A DNA stretch of 64,000 nucleotides from Streptosporangium violaceochromogenes (GCF_014654615.1 NZ_BNBB01000009.1:1-64000); one strand, 5' to 3'; numbered from the stretch's first letter, positions 35,515 through 45,088 are shown. Numbers and translations are program-made. The notes: generated by a model not told the origin, from the sequence alone.

Positions 35515-35961
35515 CTACTGCGGCGGGCGCCCGCCCCGCCTCGGCCCGCGGAACAGATCACCGCGCTCCAGGAGGTAGGCCAGCCGGGAGGCGGCGATCC
35601 GGACCGTCTCGTCGTGCCGGTGCCGCCTGCCGGGGACGGCGGCGCTCCAGCGTTCGAGCAGACGGGCCATCTCGTCGGCGACCTCGCCGATCACCCGGTG
35701 GCGGGTGCCGAAGGCGTAGAGGTCTCCGTGCACCTCGTCCACCAGGGCCTCGTCGACCCTGCGGGCCAGCGGCCTGACCTTCCTGAGGATCTCGGCGTCC
35801 ATGGCGGGGGTGACCGGCCCGCGACGGCCGTCCTCCTCGGGCGCCATGACGAGCGTCCGGATCCTGGCGACGGCCAGGTCCCGCTCGGGCTGCGGGGTCG
35901 CGGGATGTCCGGCGAGGTCGAGAAGACGCCGGAGGGTCTCCCGTGTCTTGTCGTCGAACAT
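35515..35961 (-). CDS. Unknown helical protein (148 aa)
   Basis: The start at 35961 gives MFDDKTRETLRRLLDLAGH. The body is helical and Arg/Glu-rich, including EILRKVRPLARRVDEALVDEVHGDLYAFG and VADEMARLLERW, and ends in a basic Arg/Gly tail. No motif or signal sequence is recognised. The frame is open upstream to 36183 but has poor composition. It is convergent with gdhA. Confidence 0.65.
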   Translation of the reverse strand: MFDDKTRETLRRLLDLAGHPATPQPERDLAVARIRTLVMAPEEDGRRGPVTPAMDAEILRKVRPLARRVDEALVDEVHGDLYAFGTRHRVIGEVADEMARLLERWSAAVPGRRHRHDETVRIAASRLAYLLERGDLFRGPRRGGRPPQ

Positions 35962-36143
35962 GGAGGGCCCCGTCTTCCCTTCGTCTCCGCCGCGTGCCGC
36001 GCGAATGCGATCACATCGTATTCGACCGGACACCCATGGGTTCGCCACCCGGGCAGACAGGGCGTGACCGCCCGCGGGCAAAGAACGCCCCGGGTTCCTC
36101 ACCGTCCGGCGAGTCGCGGGGGCGGCCGGGTAGGGGCCGGGGC

Positions 36144-37109
36144 ATGGCAGAGATCGGTTACACGATGATGTGCGAGCAGACACCGGCCCGGCAGCTGGTG
36201 GAGGACGTCGCCGTCGCCGAGCGGGTGGGCTTCGACTACGCCGTCATCTCCGACCACTACTTTCCGTGGCTGGAGGAGATGGGGCACTCGCCGTACGCGT
36301 GGTCGGTACTCGGCGCGGCGGCCTACGTCACCGATCGGCTGCCGCTGATGACCTACGTGACCTGCCCGATCATGCGTTACCACCCCGCGGTGGTCGCGCA
36401 GAAGGCGGCCACGATGGGGGTCTTGACGCAGGGGCGCTTCGCCCTGGGGCTGGGCTCGGGGGAGAACCTCAACGAGCATGTGGTCGGCCACGGCTGGCCG
36501 GGGGCCGACACCCGGCACGAGATGTTCCGCGAGGCCATCGAGATCGTCAGGGAGCTGTTCGGGGGGCGCTACACCACCTACCGGGGCGACTTCTTCGACG
36601 TCGACTCGGCCAAGCTGTTCGATCTTCCGGAGCGGCCGGTGCCGCTCGCGATCGCCGCCTCCGGCCGCCGTTCGGCGGAGATCGCCGCCCGCTACGGCGA
36701 CGCGCTGGTGGCGGTCGACCCCGACGCCGGGCTGGTCGAGCGGTTCGCCGCCGCCGGGGGCCGCGGCAAGCCGGTGTACGGCCAGCTCGCCATCTCCTAC
36801 GATCCCGACGCGAAGGCGGCCCTGGAGCGGGCCCACCGGCTGTGGCGCTGGTCGGCGGCCGGCTGGAAGGTCATGGCGGAACTGCCCGCACCGGTCAATT
36901 TCGCCGCCTGCTCCGCCACCGTGCGCCCGGAGGACATCGCCGGGAAGGTGCCGTGCGGCCCCGACGTGGAGGCGGTCGTGGAGGCGGTTCGCCGGTACGT
37001 CGACGCGGGCTTCACCCATGTCGCCCTGGTCCAGATCGGCCACGAGCACCAGCGGGGGTTCCTCGACTGGTCGGAGAGGGAGCTGCTGCCCGCGCTGCGG
37101 CGCCTTTAA
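36144..37109 (+). CDS. F420-dependent LLM-class oxidoreductase (TIGR03557-like)
   Basis: 321 residues of a luciferase-like TIM barrel: IGYTMMCEQTPARQLVEDVAVAERVGFDYAVISDHYFPW at the start, then VTCPIMRYHPAVVAQKAATM and FALGLGSGENLNEHVVG, which bind the F420 cofactor. This is the glucose-6-phosphate dehydrogenase-like F420 subgroup, as in TIGR03557. The substrate is unknown. ATG at 36144. A strong hairpin terminator follows at 37175. Confidence 0.9.
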   Translation: MAEIGYTMMCEQTPARQLVEDVAVAERVGFDYAVISDHYFPWLEEMGHSPYAWSVLGAAAYVTDRLPLMTYVTCPIMRYHPAVVAQKAATMGVLTQGRFALGLGSGENLNEHVVGHGWPGADTRHEMFREAIEIVRELFGGRYTTYRGDFFDVDSAKLFDLPERPVPLAIAASGRRSAEIAARYGDALVAVDPDAGLVERFAAAGGRGKPVYGQLAISYDPDAKAALERAHRLWRWSAAGWKVMAELPAPVNFAACSATVRPEDIAGKVPCGPDVEAVVEAVRRYVDAGFTHVALVQIGHEHQRGFLDWSERELLPALRRL

Positions 37110-37174
37110 GGACCGGAGGAGTCGCCTGGGCGGGCGCCCCCGAGTGCCGCGGGGATCCCGCGCGGAGGAGCGCC

Positions 37175-37196
37175 GCGGGGAGGGGCCGCTCCCCGC
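37175..37196 (+). terminator. Hairpin terminator of the LLM oxidoreductase gene
   Basis: GCGGGGAG and CTCCCCGC pair perfectly (8 bp) around the six-base loop GGGCCG, 66 bases after the stop. Confidence 0.6.
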
Positions 37197-37220
37197 CGGA
37201 GGAAGGGCACGGACGGAAGG

Positions 37221-37242
37221 GCCGCCCGGCGCACCGGGCGGC
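37221..37242 (-). terminator. Hairpin terminator of the convergent small gene
   Basis: GCCGCCCGG and CCGGGCGGC form a perfect 9-bp stem with a CGCA loop, 13 bases past the stop of the minus-strand gene at 37255. Confidence 0.65.
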
Positions 37243-37254
37243 CGGGAGTGCGGT

Positions 37255-37428
37255 TCACACGGCGACGGCCTTGCGGTACGGATAGACGTGTTTGAGATCG
37301 TGACCGGACGGCAGGACACATCGGCGACCGGCTTCCAGGTGGGGGCAGCGGGCGGCTTCGGCACGACGGGGCAGCTCAGGCTGCGCCGCGGGCCCGGATC
37401 CACCATCGTCGGCGGGCTGGTGGTTCAT
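37255..37428 (-). CDS. Small Cys/His-rich protein (57 aa)
   Basis: Read as MNHQPADDGG... ending in RCPHLEAGRRCVLPSGHDLKHVYPYRK. The C-P-H-x6-C-x4-G-H-x3-H spacing is that of a small zinc-binding knuckle. AGGAGG lies upstream, though 12 bases from the ATG at 37428. A perfect terminator hairpin follows the stop. Function unknown. Confidence 0.6.
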   Translation of the reverse strand: MNHQPADDGGSGPAAQPELPRRAEAARCPHLEAGRRCVLPSGHDLKHVYPYRKAVAV

Positions 37429-38083
37429 CGGCGCGTATCCTCCTGTGTCGGTCTTCACGGAACGCTCCAAACGGGCATGGTCTGGACATCATCGATGGGG
37501 TCGATCGGTGATGCGTGGATCAAGCAATCTATCTCCACGGGTTCGGGGTGCCCAGAACCGGAGATTTGACCCCCGCGCACCGCCGTACTGTCAGAACCGG
37601 TCCTTCTCCGGGGCCCGCGCCCCGGGCCCTGCGGGAAACCGGCGAAGGCGGCCCGGACCCGCGCCCCCGGGCGCGACGTCATATCACCGTGATCTCATCA
37701 CGGCACACTATGGGCCTTTTATCACATCCCCCTCGTCGCCCATGACAGCTATCTTGACAATATCCCTCACTCAGGAGTGAACGTGTCCCGCGAGCATCTC
37801 CCGCCGCGGCTCCACGCCGCACGGCCCCCTTCGCCGTCCGCCGTGGGGCGCCGTCCACCGGCACGGCGCCCCGGCCGCCCGCCGAAGGGCACCTCGCCCG
37901 GCCCACCCCGCACCGGCCCGCCCCGCCCCGGCGCGCGCTGACGCCCGCGGCGTCCCCGTCCTTCTTCACGGCTCCGGCCGAAGAAGGCCCGGCCCTCCGG
38001 CGGCCGGTGAGCACCCCCGCCGGCCGCCCCTCCCCCGCCTCGTTCTCCCGAGGCTCCCCCAACGCCGAGGAGGCTCGACGAAG
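37429..38083. other. Intergenic region before the snapalysin gene
   Basis: 655 bases with no confident gene. It holds low-GC patches at 37480-37520 and 37680-37780. A candidate small reading frame lies at 37783-37941. The 3' part (about 37945-38080) is Pro/Gly-codon-rich in every frame and looks non-coding. Confidence 0.45.
37783..37941 (+). CDS. Candidate small basic Pro-rich ORF (52 aa)
   Basis: GTG at 37783 has AGGAG exactly five bases upstream (37773-37777), and the frame stays open for 53 codons to TGA. The product is basic and Pro-rich (VSREHLPPRLHAARPPSPS...). No family is recognised. It could be a leader peptide or chance; the upstream TTGACA at 37754 is too close to be its own -35 box. 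Confidence 0.3.
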   Translation: MSREHLPPRLHAARPPSPSAVGRRPPARRPGRPPKGTSPGPPRTGPPRPGAR

Positions 38084-38638
38084 GTGTCGAGAATCACCCG
38101 CTCCGCCATCGCGCTCGTCCTGGGACTTTCGTTCCTGGGAACGGCCGGCCCCGCCCAGGCGAAGGCCGCCGACGCGTCCTCCGCCGTCCGGACACTCCGG
38201 TACGACGCCGGTCACGCCGCCGAGTTCCGCGCCACGGTCGACCAGGCGGCCCAGGTCTGGAACTCCAGCGTGACCACTGTGCGCCTGGTCCCCGGCACCC
38301 CCGCGGACTTCGTCGTGTACGCCGACGACGGCTGGCCCCGCGCCCAGTCCACCGGCCTCGGCCGCGGGACGGTCTGGATGGGACGGCAGGCCGTCTCCGA
38401 GGGGCACGCCCCACTGCGGATCGCCGCCCACGAGATCGGCCACATCCTGGGCCTGCCCGACCGGCGCACCGGCCGCTGCGAGGACCTGATGTCCGGTGCG
38501 AGCGCGGGCACGGGCTGCACCAACCCCGACCCGAACGCGGACGAGCGAGCCGAGGTGGAGAGCAACTTCGGTGTTCTCCCCACGCTCTCCCGCCCTCCCC
38601 GGACCTTCACGGACGACGCGGCGGTCGCCGCTCACTAG
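38084..38638 (+). CDS. Secreted snapalysin-type (M7) zinc metalloprotease
   Basis: 184 residues. A signal peptide (RITRSAIALVLGLSFLGTAGPAQA) precedes a small protease domain with AAHEIGHILGLPDRRTGRCEDLMS: HExxHxxGLPD is the M7 signature, with Asp as third zinc ligand and the downstream Met (M-turn, DLMSG). Snapalysins are the smallest metalloproteases, cleaving on the N-terminal side of Tyr/Phe. GTG at 38084 has GAGGAGG about ten bases upstream. Confidence 0.9.
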   Translation: MSRITRSAIALVLGLSFLGTAGPAQAKAADASSAVRTLRYDAGHAAEFRATVDQAAQVWNSSVTTVRLVPGTPADFVVYADDGWPRAQSTGLGRGTVWMGRQAVSEGHAPLRIAAHEIGHILGLPDRRTGRCEDLMSGASAGTGCTNPDPNADERAEVESNFGVLPTLSRPPRTFTDDAAVAAH

Positions 38639-38698
38639 ACCACCCATCGGGCGGGGCGCCCGGGGTTCGGGGGCACGCGCTCGGGGGAGGGAAAGGGG

Positions 38699-39145
38699 AT
38701 GAGCCGCTTTCACGTCAGCGTCTCAGTGGACGCCCCAGCCTCCCCCGAGCGCGTCTTCTCCGTGCTGACCGACTGGCCGCGCCACGGCGAGTGGATGCTC
38801 CTGACCCGTGCTCGCGTCACCGCCGGCGACGGTCACAGCGCGGGAAGCCTGCTGGCCGCCTTCACCGGCGTGGGCCCCCTGGGCTTCCTGGACACCATGG
38901 AGATCACCGGGTGGGATCCGCCCAGGGCCGTGGCGGTCCGGCACACCGGGCGGCCGGTGCGCGGGACCGGCGTCTTCCGGGTGCTTCCCCGGGACGGCGG
39001 AGGCAGCACGATCGTCTGGGAGGAGGATCTCGACCCACCGTTCGGCGCGGTGGGCCGGCTCGGCCTGCCGCTGGTCAGACCGGCGGGTGAGGCGTTGTTA
39101 CGGATCTCCCTGCGCCGCCTGGCCCGCCTCGCCGCCACGGGGTGA
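38699..39145 (+). CDS. SRPBCC (START-like) polyketide cyclase/dehydrase family protein
   Basis: 148 residues: FHVSVSVDAPASPERVFSVLTDWPRHGEWM is the usual SRPBCC opening, then the strand-rich cavity (AVAVRHTGRPVRGTGVF; STIVWEEDLDPPFG) and a long C-terminal helix. Such proteins bind hydrophobic ligands. ATG at 38699 follows GGAGGGAAAGGGG. Convergent with fxsA. Confidence 0.88.
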   Translation: MSRFHVSVSVDAPASPERVFSVLTDWPRHGEWMLLTRARVTAGDGHSAGSLLAAFTGVGPLGFLDTMEITGWDPPRAVAVRHTGRPVRGTGVFRVLPRDGGGSTIVWEEDLDPPFGAVGRLGLPLVRPAGEALLRISLRRLARLAATG

Positions 39146-39158
39146 ACGGCCGCCGGGA

Positions 39159-39722
39159 TCAGCGGCCGGTATCGGAGGACGGCAGGTCACGCCCGGCGCC
39201 GCGACCGGCCTGGCCCCCCCGCCCTGTGCGCCCGCCCGGCTCGTCCCGGATGACCTCGCCGTGGATGACATGACCCGCGCCCGGGCCCGGTGCCGCGCCG
39301 GAGGGCTGACCGGGCCCCCCGAACAGCGGCCCCGGCGTGCCGGCCGCCTCGGCGAGGGTGCGGATCCGGCGGGCGAAGAGCCGGACGCCCAGCCCGCGGA
39401 CCAGCGGCCGGGTGGGAGGCAGCAGGCAGAGCAGGGCGAGGACGTCGGTGACGAAGCCCGGCACGAGCAGGAGCACGCCGCCCGCGACCACCATGCCGCG
39501 CCCGGCGGGCCCGCGCGCGGGCGTCCGGCCGGTGCGCAGCGCCTCCTGCAGACCGCTCCAGGCCCTGCGCCCCTCCCTGCGGAGGATCCAGGCCCCGGCG
39601 AGGGCGCCGGCGAGCAGGAGGGCGGCCGTCGGCCAGCCCCCGGCTGCCCGGCCGGCCTGGATCAGCACCCAGATCTCCAGGGCCGGGACTCCCAGCAGGA
39701 GCAGGACCGGCAGAAGGCGCAT
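39159..39722 (-). CDS. fxsA: FxsA family membrane protein
   Basis: 187 residues: RLLPVLLLLGVPALEIWVLIQAG at the N terminus, then GRTPARGPAGRGMVVAGGVLLLVPGFVTDVLALLCLLPPTR, the FxsA core of three helices. A long disordered C-terminal tail follows. FxsA relatives buffer phage exclusion in E. coli; the general role is unknown. It precedes ppm, as in mycobacteria where fxsA neighbours ppm1. Confidence 0.9.
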   Translation of the reverse strand: MRLLPVLLLLGVPALEIWVLIQAGRAAGGWPTAALLLAGALAGAWILRREGRRAWSGLQEALRTGRTPARGPAGRGMVVAGGVLLLVPGFVTDVLALLCLLPPTRPLVRGLGVRLFARRIRTLAEAAGTPGPLFGGPGQPSGAAPGPGAGHVIHGEVIRDEPGGRTGRGGQAGRGAGRDLPSSDTGR

Positions 39723-39817
39723 CTTCTCCCCACCTCACGCGACAGCCGTACGACAGTCATAACGCCCCGGGGCGGCGAGGCGTTCCGGATACCTCCCGAG
39801 CACCTCCCGGCGCTCTC

Positions 39818-40561
39818 TCAACGCGACCGGCCCAGACGCCGGGGAAGGCCGGACAGCCCCCACCGGGTGACCCGCCACAGCGCCTCCGCCACCACGCCCG
39901 CGCTCATCTTGCTGGCCCCGGCGGCACGCTCCACGAAGGTGATGGGCACCTCGACGACGCGCAGGCCCTGCCGGACGGTGCGCAAGGTCAGATCCACCTG
40001 GAAGCAGTAGCCCTGCGACTCCACGTCGTCCAACCCGATCTTCTCCAGGGTGGAGGACCGGTAGGCGCGGAAGCCCGCGGTGGCGTCGCGGACGGGGACG
40101 CCCAGCATCATCCGGGCGTAGACGTTGGCGCCGCGTGAGAGGAACTCCCGGGAGCCGGGCCAGTCGACCACCCTGCCGCCGGGAACCCAGCGTGAGCCGA
40201 TCACCAGGTCGGCCCCGCCCGCCAGGGCCCGCAACAGCCCGGGCAGTTCCTCCGGCCGGTGGGAGCCGTCGGCGTCCAGCTCCACCAGCACGTCGTAGCC
40301 CTCCCGCAGGCCCCAGCGGAACCCCGCGATGTAGGCGGCGCCGAGGCCGTCCTTGCCCGGCCGGTGCAGCACGTGGACGTGGTCGTCCTTGGCCGCCAGC
40401 GCGTCGGCGAGCGCGCCGGTGCCGTCCGGGCTGTTGTCGTCGGCGATCAGCACGTGCGCCCGCGGCACCGCGGCGCGCACCCGCGCGGTGATCGCCAGGA
40501 GGTTCTCGCGTTCGTTGTAGGTCGGGACGACGACGAGCACCCGGCCCAGGGTCGGCTCCAT
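39818..40561 (-). CDS. ppm: Polyprenol monophosphomannose synthase (GT2 Ppm/DPM1)
   Basis: 247 residues: [33 protein letters not shown], and [18 protein letters not shown] (DAD, metal/nucleotide site), then [15 protein letters not shown]. It transfers mannose from GDP-mannose to polyprenol phosphate for lipoglycan and protein mannosylation. ATG at 40561 overlaps the lnt stop (TGATG). In M. tuberculosis Lnt and Ppm are one two-domain protein; here they are separate but coupled. Confidence 0.92.
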   Translation of the reverse strand: MEPTLGRVLVVVPTYNERENLLAITARVRAAVPRAHVLIADDNSPDGTGALADALAAKDDHVHVLHRPGKDGLGAAYIAGFRWGLREGYDVLVELDADGSHRPEELPGLLRALAGGADLVIGSRWVPGGRVVDWPGSREFLSRGANVYARMMLGVPVRDATAGFRAYRSSTLEKIGLDDVESQGYCFQVDLTLRTVRQGLRVVEVPITFVERAAGASKMSAGVVAEALWRVTRWGLSGLPRRLGRSR

Positions 40562-42249
40562 CACTCCTCCCCTGCCCGCCGCTCGTCCTGCCGTTCCGGA
40601 CCGGTCCCCTCGGAGCGGGAGGGACGCCGCCGGACGGCGGCGGCCAACGCGCCCGCCCCGGCGAGCGTCACGGCCCACTCCGGCAGCGCTCCCACGCGCG
40701 TGGCGACCGTCTGGGCGGTCCTGATCGGGACGGTCAGCACGTTCATCGCGGGGACCAGCTCGCCGGTGCGCCAGGCGATCGTGCCGGCGGGGGTGACGGA
40801 GGCGGAGATGCCGGTGATCGCGGCGGTGATCACCGCCCGGTTGTGCTCGACGGCGCGCAGCTGGGACATGGCGAGCTGCTGGGCCGGCAGGTTCGTCAGC
40901 GCGTAGGTGGCGTTGTTGGTCTGCACCACCAGCAGGCCCGCGCCCGTGCGGGCGGTGCCGCCCACGACGTCGTCGAAGGCCACCTCGTAGCAGTTGACCG
41001 CGCCGACGGTCACCGGCCCCAGCCTCAGATCGCCGTCGCGGGTGCCGGGCACCGACTGCTTGCCGACCAGGCCCGCCCGCTCCGACAGGGCCAGCACCAG
41101 GTCTTTGAGGGGGGTGTACTCCCCGAAGGGGACGAGCTTGCGCTTGTCGTAGTAGGCGCCGGGGCCGGTGCGCGGGTCCCAGACCAGGCTGCGGGTCGCC
41201 CGCCCGTTCTCCCCGACGCCGACCACGGCGCCGACCAGGACGGGGACCCCGATGTCCTTGACCGCCTCGTCGATCGCCCGGTGGGCGAGATCACTGCGGT
41301 AGGGGTCGATGTCGGTGGAGTTCTCCGGAAGCACGACGAGGTCGGGCCGGGGCATCCTTCCCTCCCGTACGGCCCGCGCCATCTCGTGCAGCATGCGGGT
41401 GTGGTTGCCGAGGACCACGGCCGGCTCGTCACCCAGGGGGTTCATCCCCCGTCCCGGGACGTTGCCCTGGACGACCCCCACCTTGACGGTCCCGCCCTCG
41501 TCGGCGGGCCGGGGGACGGCGAGCGCGGCGACGGCGAGCGCCGGCGCCCCGGCGAGGGGCAGGAGCACCGGCAGGAGCACCGGCAGGAGCACCGGCAGGG
41601 TGAGGGGCCGCGCGAGGGGGGCGCCCCGGCGGAGCGCCGCCGCGAGCCGAAGCACCGCCGACGCGGCCAGGCCGCCGCACAGGACGACCGCGAAGCTCAC
41701 CAGCGGCGCCCCGCCGAGGGCGGCGTAAGGGGTGAAGACCGACTCTCCCTGGCTGAAGGCCACCCGCGCCCAGGGGAACCCGCCGAACGGGAGGACCCCG
41801 CGCGCCCACTCCGCCGCCACCCACAGCGCGGAGGCCCACAGCGGCCACAGGGGAAGCCGGGAGACCAGCGCGGCCCCCACCGCCCAGGCCGCGTAGAACA
41901 GGCTCTCCAGCGCCACCAGGCCCAGCCAGGCGTCCGTCCCGATCGGGCTGACCCAGTGCAGACCGGGCGCCAGGAAGGCCGCTCCCGCCGCGAACCCCAG
42001 CCCCAGGGCGTTCCGGGGGCGTGCGCCGTGCACCGCCAGCATGAGCGACGCCGCGCCGGGCGGCGCCAGGAACCACAGGCCGAGGGGCGGGAAGGCGAGG
42101 AACAGCAGCAGGCCGCCGGCGACGGCGCCCGCGGCCCGGCCCGCCGTACCCGGCCGCGGAAGGCGGACGCGGCCGGGCGTGCCGGACCGCGCCGGACCGC
42201 CCGCGGGGCCCGCGCTCCGCGCCGGGGCCGCCGTCTTCTCCTGCACCAC
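40561..42249 (-). CDS. lnt: Apolipoprotein N-acyltransferase
   Basis: About 562 residues: an N-terminal half of six or more helices, then a nitrilase-fold domain with the Lnt triad: LPENSTDID (E near 309), [11 protein letters not shown] (K near 369) and VNCYEVAF (C near 420 and the next Glu). It adds the third acyl chain to lipoproteins at the outer leaf. GTG at 42249 is chosen because CGAGGAG lies eight bases before it; the ATG at 42282 lacks a ribosome site. Feeds directly into ppm. Contains the 12-bp tandem repeat at 41558-41599 in a membrane helix. Confidence 0.92.
   Translation of the reverse strand: MVQEKTAAPARSAGPAGGPARSGTPGRVRLPRPGTAGRAAGAVAGGLLLFLAFPPLGLWFLAPPGAASLMLAVHGARPRNALGLGFAAGAAFLAPGLHWVSPIGTDAWLGLVALESLFYAAWAVGAALVSRLPLWPLWASALWVAAEWARGVLPFGGFPWARVAFSQGESVFTPYAALGGAPLVSFAVVLCGGLAASAVLRLAAALRRGAPLARPLTLPVLLPVLLPVLLPLAGAPALAVAALAVPRPADEGGTVKVGVVQGNVPGRGMNPLGDEPAVVLGNHTRMLHEMARAVREGRMPRPDLVVLPENSTDIDPYRSDLAHRAIDEAVKDIGVPVLVGAVVGVGENGRATRSLVWDPRTGPGAYYDKRKLVPFGEYTPLKDLVLALSERAGLVGKQSVPGTRDGDLRLGPVTVGAVNCYEVAFDDVVGGTARTGAGLLVVQTNNATYALTNLPAQQLAMSQLRAVEHNRAVITAAITGISASVTPAGTIAWRTGELVPAMNVLTVPIRTAQTVATRVGALPEWAVTLAGAGALAAAVRRRPSRSEGTGPERQDERRAGEE
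41558..41599 (-). repeat. In-frame 12-bp tandem repeat in lnt
   Basis: GGCAGGAGCACC occurs 3.5 times (41558-41569, 41570-41581, 41582-41593, partial to 41599). On the coding strand it encodes repeated PVLL in a transmembrane helix ([17 protein letters not shown]). Length changes would keep frame. Confidence 0.8.
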
Positions 42250-42805
42250 GGACGAGACTCCTCGCGATGTCGTGGGGGCCATGGGGTCGTGAAAGCCGCC
42301 GGAAGGGGGTTGACATCCGGTCCTGACCTGTTTTCCATCACGAACGGTACCGCTCCACCACCGCGCCGCCCAAGCGGAAGGCCAAGGTTCCGGGCACGGC
42401 AACGGGGTGACCCCCACGACCTTGGAGGATCACCCCGACGCTTGCGGCGCTCGCACGGGAGCGGGAAGAGGGCCCGGACGACCCTTCGGACCGGTTCCGT
42501 CCCGTCGGCGGCGAGCGCGGATTGCCGTTGTCTACTGGGTGTCCAGGCCCCTCCTGGGTCCAACCCCCCGCCCGGATGGGGTGCCCCGCCTCGACGGAAC
42601 GCCGGCCCTGCGCCTGGCTGTACGGACGGGGTGACCCCCGTCACGGGCGCAGGAACCGACGATGTCGGAAACGGCCAACCGGCCAGTCCCGTGCTGGACT
42701 GGGCAGCAAACTACCGACCCCAGCGCAGATGTCAACCGTGTCCCTAACAGCGGAAACATCAAGTTTTCGCAGCTAGGACATGATCGGCGAGAGCCGTCAA
42801 TGCTC
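42250..42805. other. Gap between helD end and lnt start
   Basis: 556 bases, both flanking genes on the minus strand. No frame is convincing. It contains an ACGGGG-TGAC-CCCCGT hairpin near 42628-42643, possibly the helD terminator, and AT-richer DNA near 42700-42780. Confidence 0.4.
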
Positions 42806-45088
42806 TCATGTGATCCGATGTCCCTCAAGTCCCGTGAGCACTTCGGGCAGCGGCCGGGTGTGGACGAGGCCAAGGCGCCGCGTCGCGCGGGTCATCGCGA
42901 CGTAAAGGTCGCTCGCCCCCCGGGGGGACTCACGGAGGATCAGCTCCGGCTCCACCACGACGACCGTGTCGAACTCCAGCCCCTTGGCCTCCGCCACGGT
43001 CAGCACGGCCACCGGGGCGTCCAGGGCCGCCGCGCCGGGCCCGGCGACGGCGCCGGCGACGGCGCCGGTCACGACCCTCCCCATCTCCGCCACGTGGGTC
43101 TTGGGGACGATCACCGCCAGGCGCCCGCCCTCGACGACCTCGGCCCTGACCACCTCCGGCAGGGACTCGACCGGGGATGCGGCCCAGGGGCGCGCGCCCG
43201 TCTCGCGGACCGAGGTGGGCGCGGCCAGGCCGGGGCCGACCAGGGTGAGGACCGCGGCCGCCGCCTCCATCAGCCCGGCCGGGGTGCGGTAGTTGACGCT
43301 GAGGCGCTCCTCGCGCCAGCGCCCGGCCACGTACGGGTCGAGTGTGCGGGCCCAGGAGCGGGCCCCGGCGAAGGAGCCGGTCTGGGCCAGGTCGCCGACG
43401 ATCGTCATGGAACGGCTCGGGCAGCGCCGCATCACCATCCGCCAGTCCATCGGCGACAGCTCCTGCGCCTCGTCCACGATGATGTGGCCGAACGCCCAGG
43501 TGCGGTCGGCCGCGGCCCGTTCGGCGGTGGTCAGGTACACCTCGTCGCCCAGGTGGCGGGCGGCGAACCGCTCGGCGTCCATGATCTCCGAAAGGCCGGT
43601 CAGCTCCAGCACCTCCCTGGCGTACTGAAGCTGGTGCCTCCGCTCGTCCAGGGCCGCGGCGCGCGCCGCCGCCTGCTCCTCCTCGGCGATCCACGCCCCC
43701 GCCCGCAGCACGGCCGGGTCGATGTCGCCGAGCAGTTCCGCGGCCTCGTCGAGAAGCGGAACGTCGGAGGCCGCCCACCACCCCTCCCCCGTGCGCGGCG
43801 GCTCGCGCAGCAGCAGCTCGCGCTCCGCCCCGGTGAGGCCGGACGCGGCGTGGGCGAGCCGTTCACGGGAGGTGAAGAGGCCGATGAGGAGCTGCTGCGG
43901 GGTGACGTAGGGCCACAGCCTGTTCAGGGCGGCCTTGACGGGCCGCTCGGTGCGCAGTTCCTCACGCAGGTCGGCCAGCTCGTCGTCGTCGATCGCCCCC
44001 CTGCCGAGTTCCCTGGCGGCCTGGCGGGCGAGCGCGTTGAGCAGGTGCCGGACGAAGATCGCCCGGGCCTCGTTGTGCGGCCTGCGGGATCGGGCCGCCC
44101 GGTTGCGGGCCGCCTCCAGCAGGCGGCCGTCGAGCTTGAGGGCGTAGCGGTCCAGCCGGATCTCGACCGGCCCGCGCGGCATCCGCTGCCGTTCCCGTAC
44201 GGCGCGGGCCACCACCTGCGCCATCCGCCCGTCGCCCTTGAGCCCGGCGACCTCCGGGCGCTCGGCGACCGTGGCGGTGATCCCGGGGTACAGCTCGGCC
44301 ACCGTGGACAGCAGCACGTCGGTCTCCCCCAGGGAGGGCAGCACCTGCTCGATGTAGCGCAGGAAGGTCGGGTTCGGGCCGAGGATCAGCACCCCCCTGC
44401 GGGCCAGCCTGTCGCGGTGGGTGTAGAGCAGGTAGGCCGCCCGGTGCAGGGCCACCACGGTCTTGCCGGTGCCGGGGCCGCCCTGCACGACCAGCACGCC
44501 GTCCAGGCCGGAGCGGATGATCCGGTCCTGCTCGGACTGGATGGTGGCCACGATGTCGCGCATGCGCCCGGTCCGCCGGGCGCCGATGGAGGCCAGCAGT
44601 GCGGCCTCGCCGTTGAGGGTGGCCGTGTCCTCCTCGGTGAGGGTGTCGAGGTCCAGCAGGTCGTCGTCGATCCCGATCACCTCGCGGCCCCGGGTCTGCA
44701 GGTGACGGCGGCGGGTGACGCCCATCGAGGCGGCGGGGGTGGCGCCGTAGAACGGCTGGGCCACCGGGGCACGCCAGTCGATCAGCAGCCGGCGCTGCTC
44801 GTCGTCGGCCAGGCCGATGCGTCCTATGTACAGGGAGGTACGGTCGGCGTTGTCCAGCCGCCCGAAGCACAGGCCGTTCTCGACCGCCCACAGGCGGCCC
44901 AGGCGCTCGGCGTACATCCCGGCAAAGGTGTCCCGTTCGGACCGGTTCTGGTGCGTTCCGCCGCTCCCGCCCTGCGCCAGGACCTCGTCCAACCGGTGCT
45001 GGGTACGCTCCCGCAGCAGGTCGAGCCGCGCGTAGAGGCCGGAGACGTACCTCCGCTCCTTGGCCAGCTCGATTTGACGGGTTGCCAT
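42806..45088 (-). CDS. HelD-type RNA polymerase recycling helicase (SF1, class II)
   Basis: 760 residues. An N-terminal coiled arm (ELAKERRYVSGLYARLDLLRERTQ) that in HelD enters the RNA polymerase secondary channel is followed by YIGRIGLADDEQRRLLIDWRAPVAQPFY, Walker A QGGPGTGKTVV, VDEAQELSPMDWRM (Walker B), VNYRTP and AMTRATRRLGL. Class II HelD/HelR proteins eject stalled RNA polymerase and some confer rifampicin tolerance. Upstream GATAAT ends seven bases before the ATG and only GGAG-C-G precedes it, so a near-leaderless transcript is possible. The rifamycin-associated element was not seen. Confidence 0.92.
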   Translation of the reverse strand: MATRQIELAKERRYVSGLYARLDLLRERTQHRLDEVLAQGGSGGTHQNRSERDTFAGMYAERLGRLWAVENGLCFGRLDNADRTSLYIGRIGLADDEQRRLLIDWRAPVAQPFYGATPAASMGVTRRRHLQTRGREVIGIDDDLLDLDTLTEEDTATLNGEAALLASIGARRTGRMRDIVATIQSEQDRIIRSGLDGVLVVQGGPGTGKTVVALHRAAYLLYTHRDRLARRGVLILGPNPTFLRYIEQVLPSLGETDVLLSTVAELYPGITATVAERPEVAGLKGDGRMAQVVARAVRERQRMPRGPVEIRLDRYALKLDGRLLEAARNRAARSRRPHNEARAIFVRHLLNALARQAARELGRGAIDDDELADLREELRTERPVKAALNRLWPYVTPQQLLIGLFTSRERLAHAASGLTGAERELLLREPPRTGEGWWAASDVPLLDEAAELLGDIDPAVLRAGAWIAEEEQAAARAAALDERRHQLQYAREVLELTGLSEIMDAERFAARHLGDEVYLTTAERAAADRTWAFGHIIVDEAQELSPMDWRMVMRRCPSRSMTIVGDLAQTGSFAGARSWARTLDPYVAGRWREERLSVNYRTPAGLMEAAAAVLTLVGPGLAAPTSVRETGARPWAASPVESLPEVVRAEVVEGGRLAVIVPKTHVAEMGRVVTGAVAGAVAGPGAAALDAPVAVLTVAEAKGLEFDTVVVVEPELILRESPRGASDLYVAMTRATRRLGLVHTRPLPEVLTGLEGHRIT

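Noticed and set aside
35961..36183. N-terminal extension of the 35515 gene
   Set aside because: The extension is Arg/Ser-rich and lacks a start signal; the ATG at 35961 fits better.
37754..37759. TTGACA as a -35 box for the 37783 ORF
   Set aside because: The matching -10 position would fall in the ribosome site and start codon and shows no match.
42532..42873. Minus-strand frame with CPKC and CPSC pairs
   Set aside because: It starts inside the helD coding region in another frame and has no ribosome site; the cysteine pairs are a frame-shift shadow.
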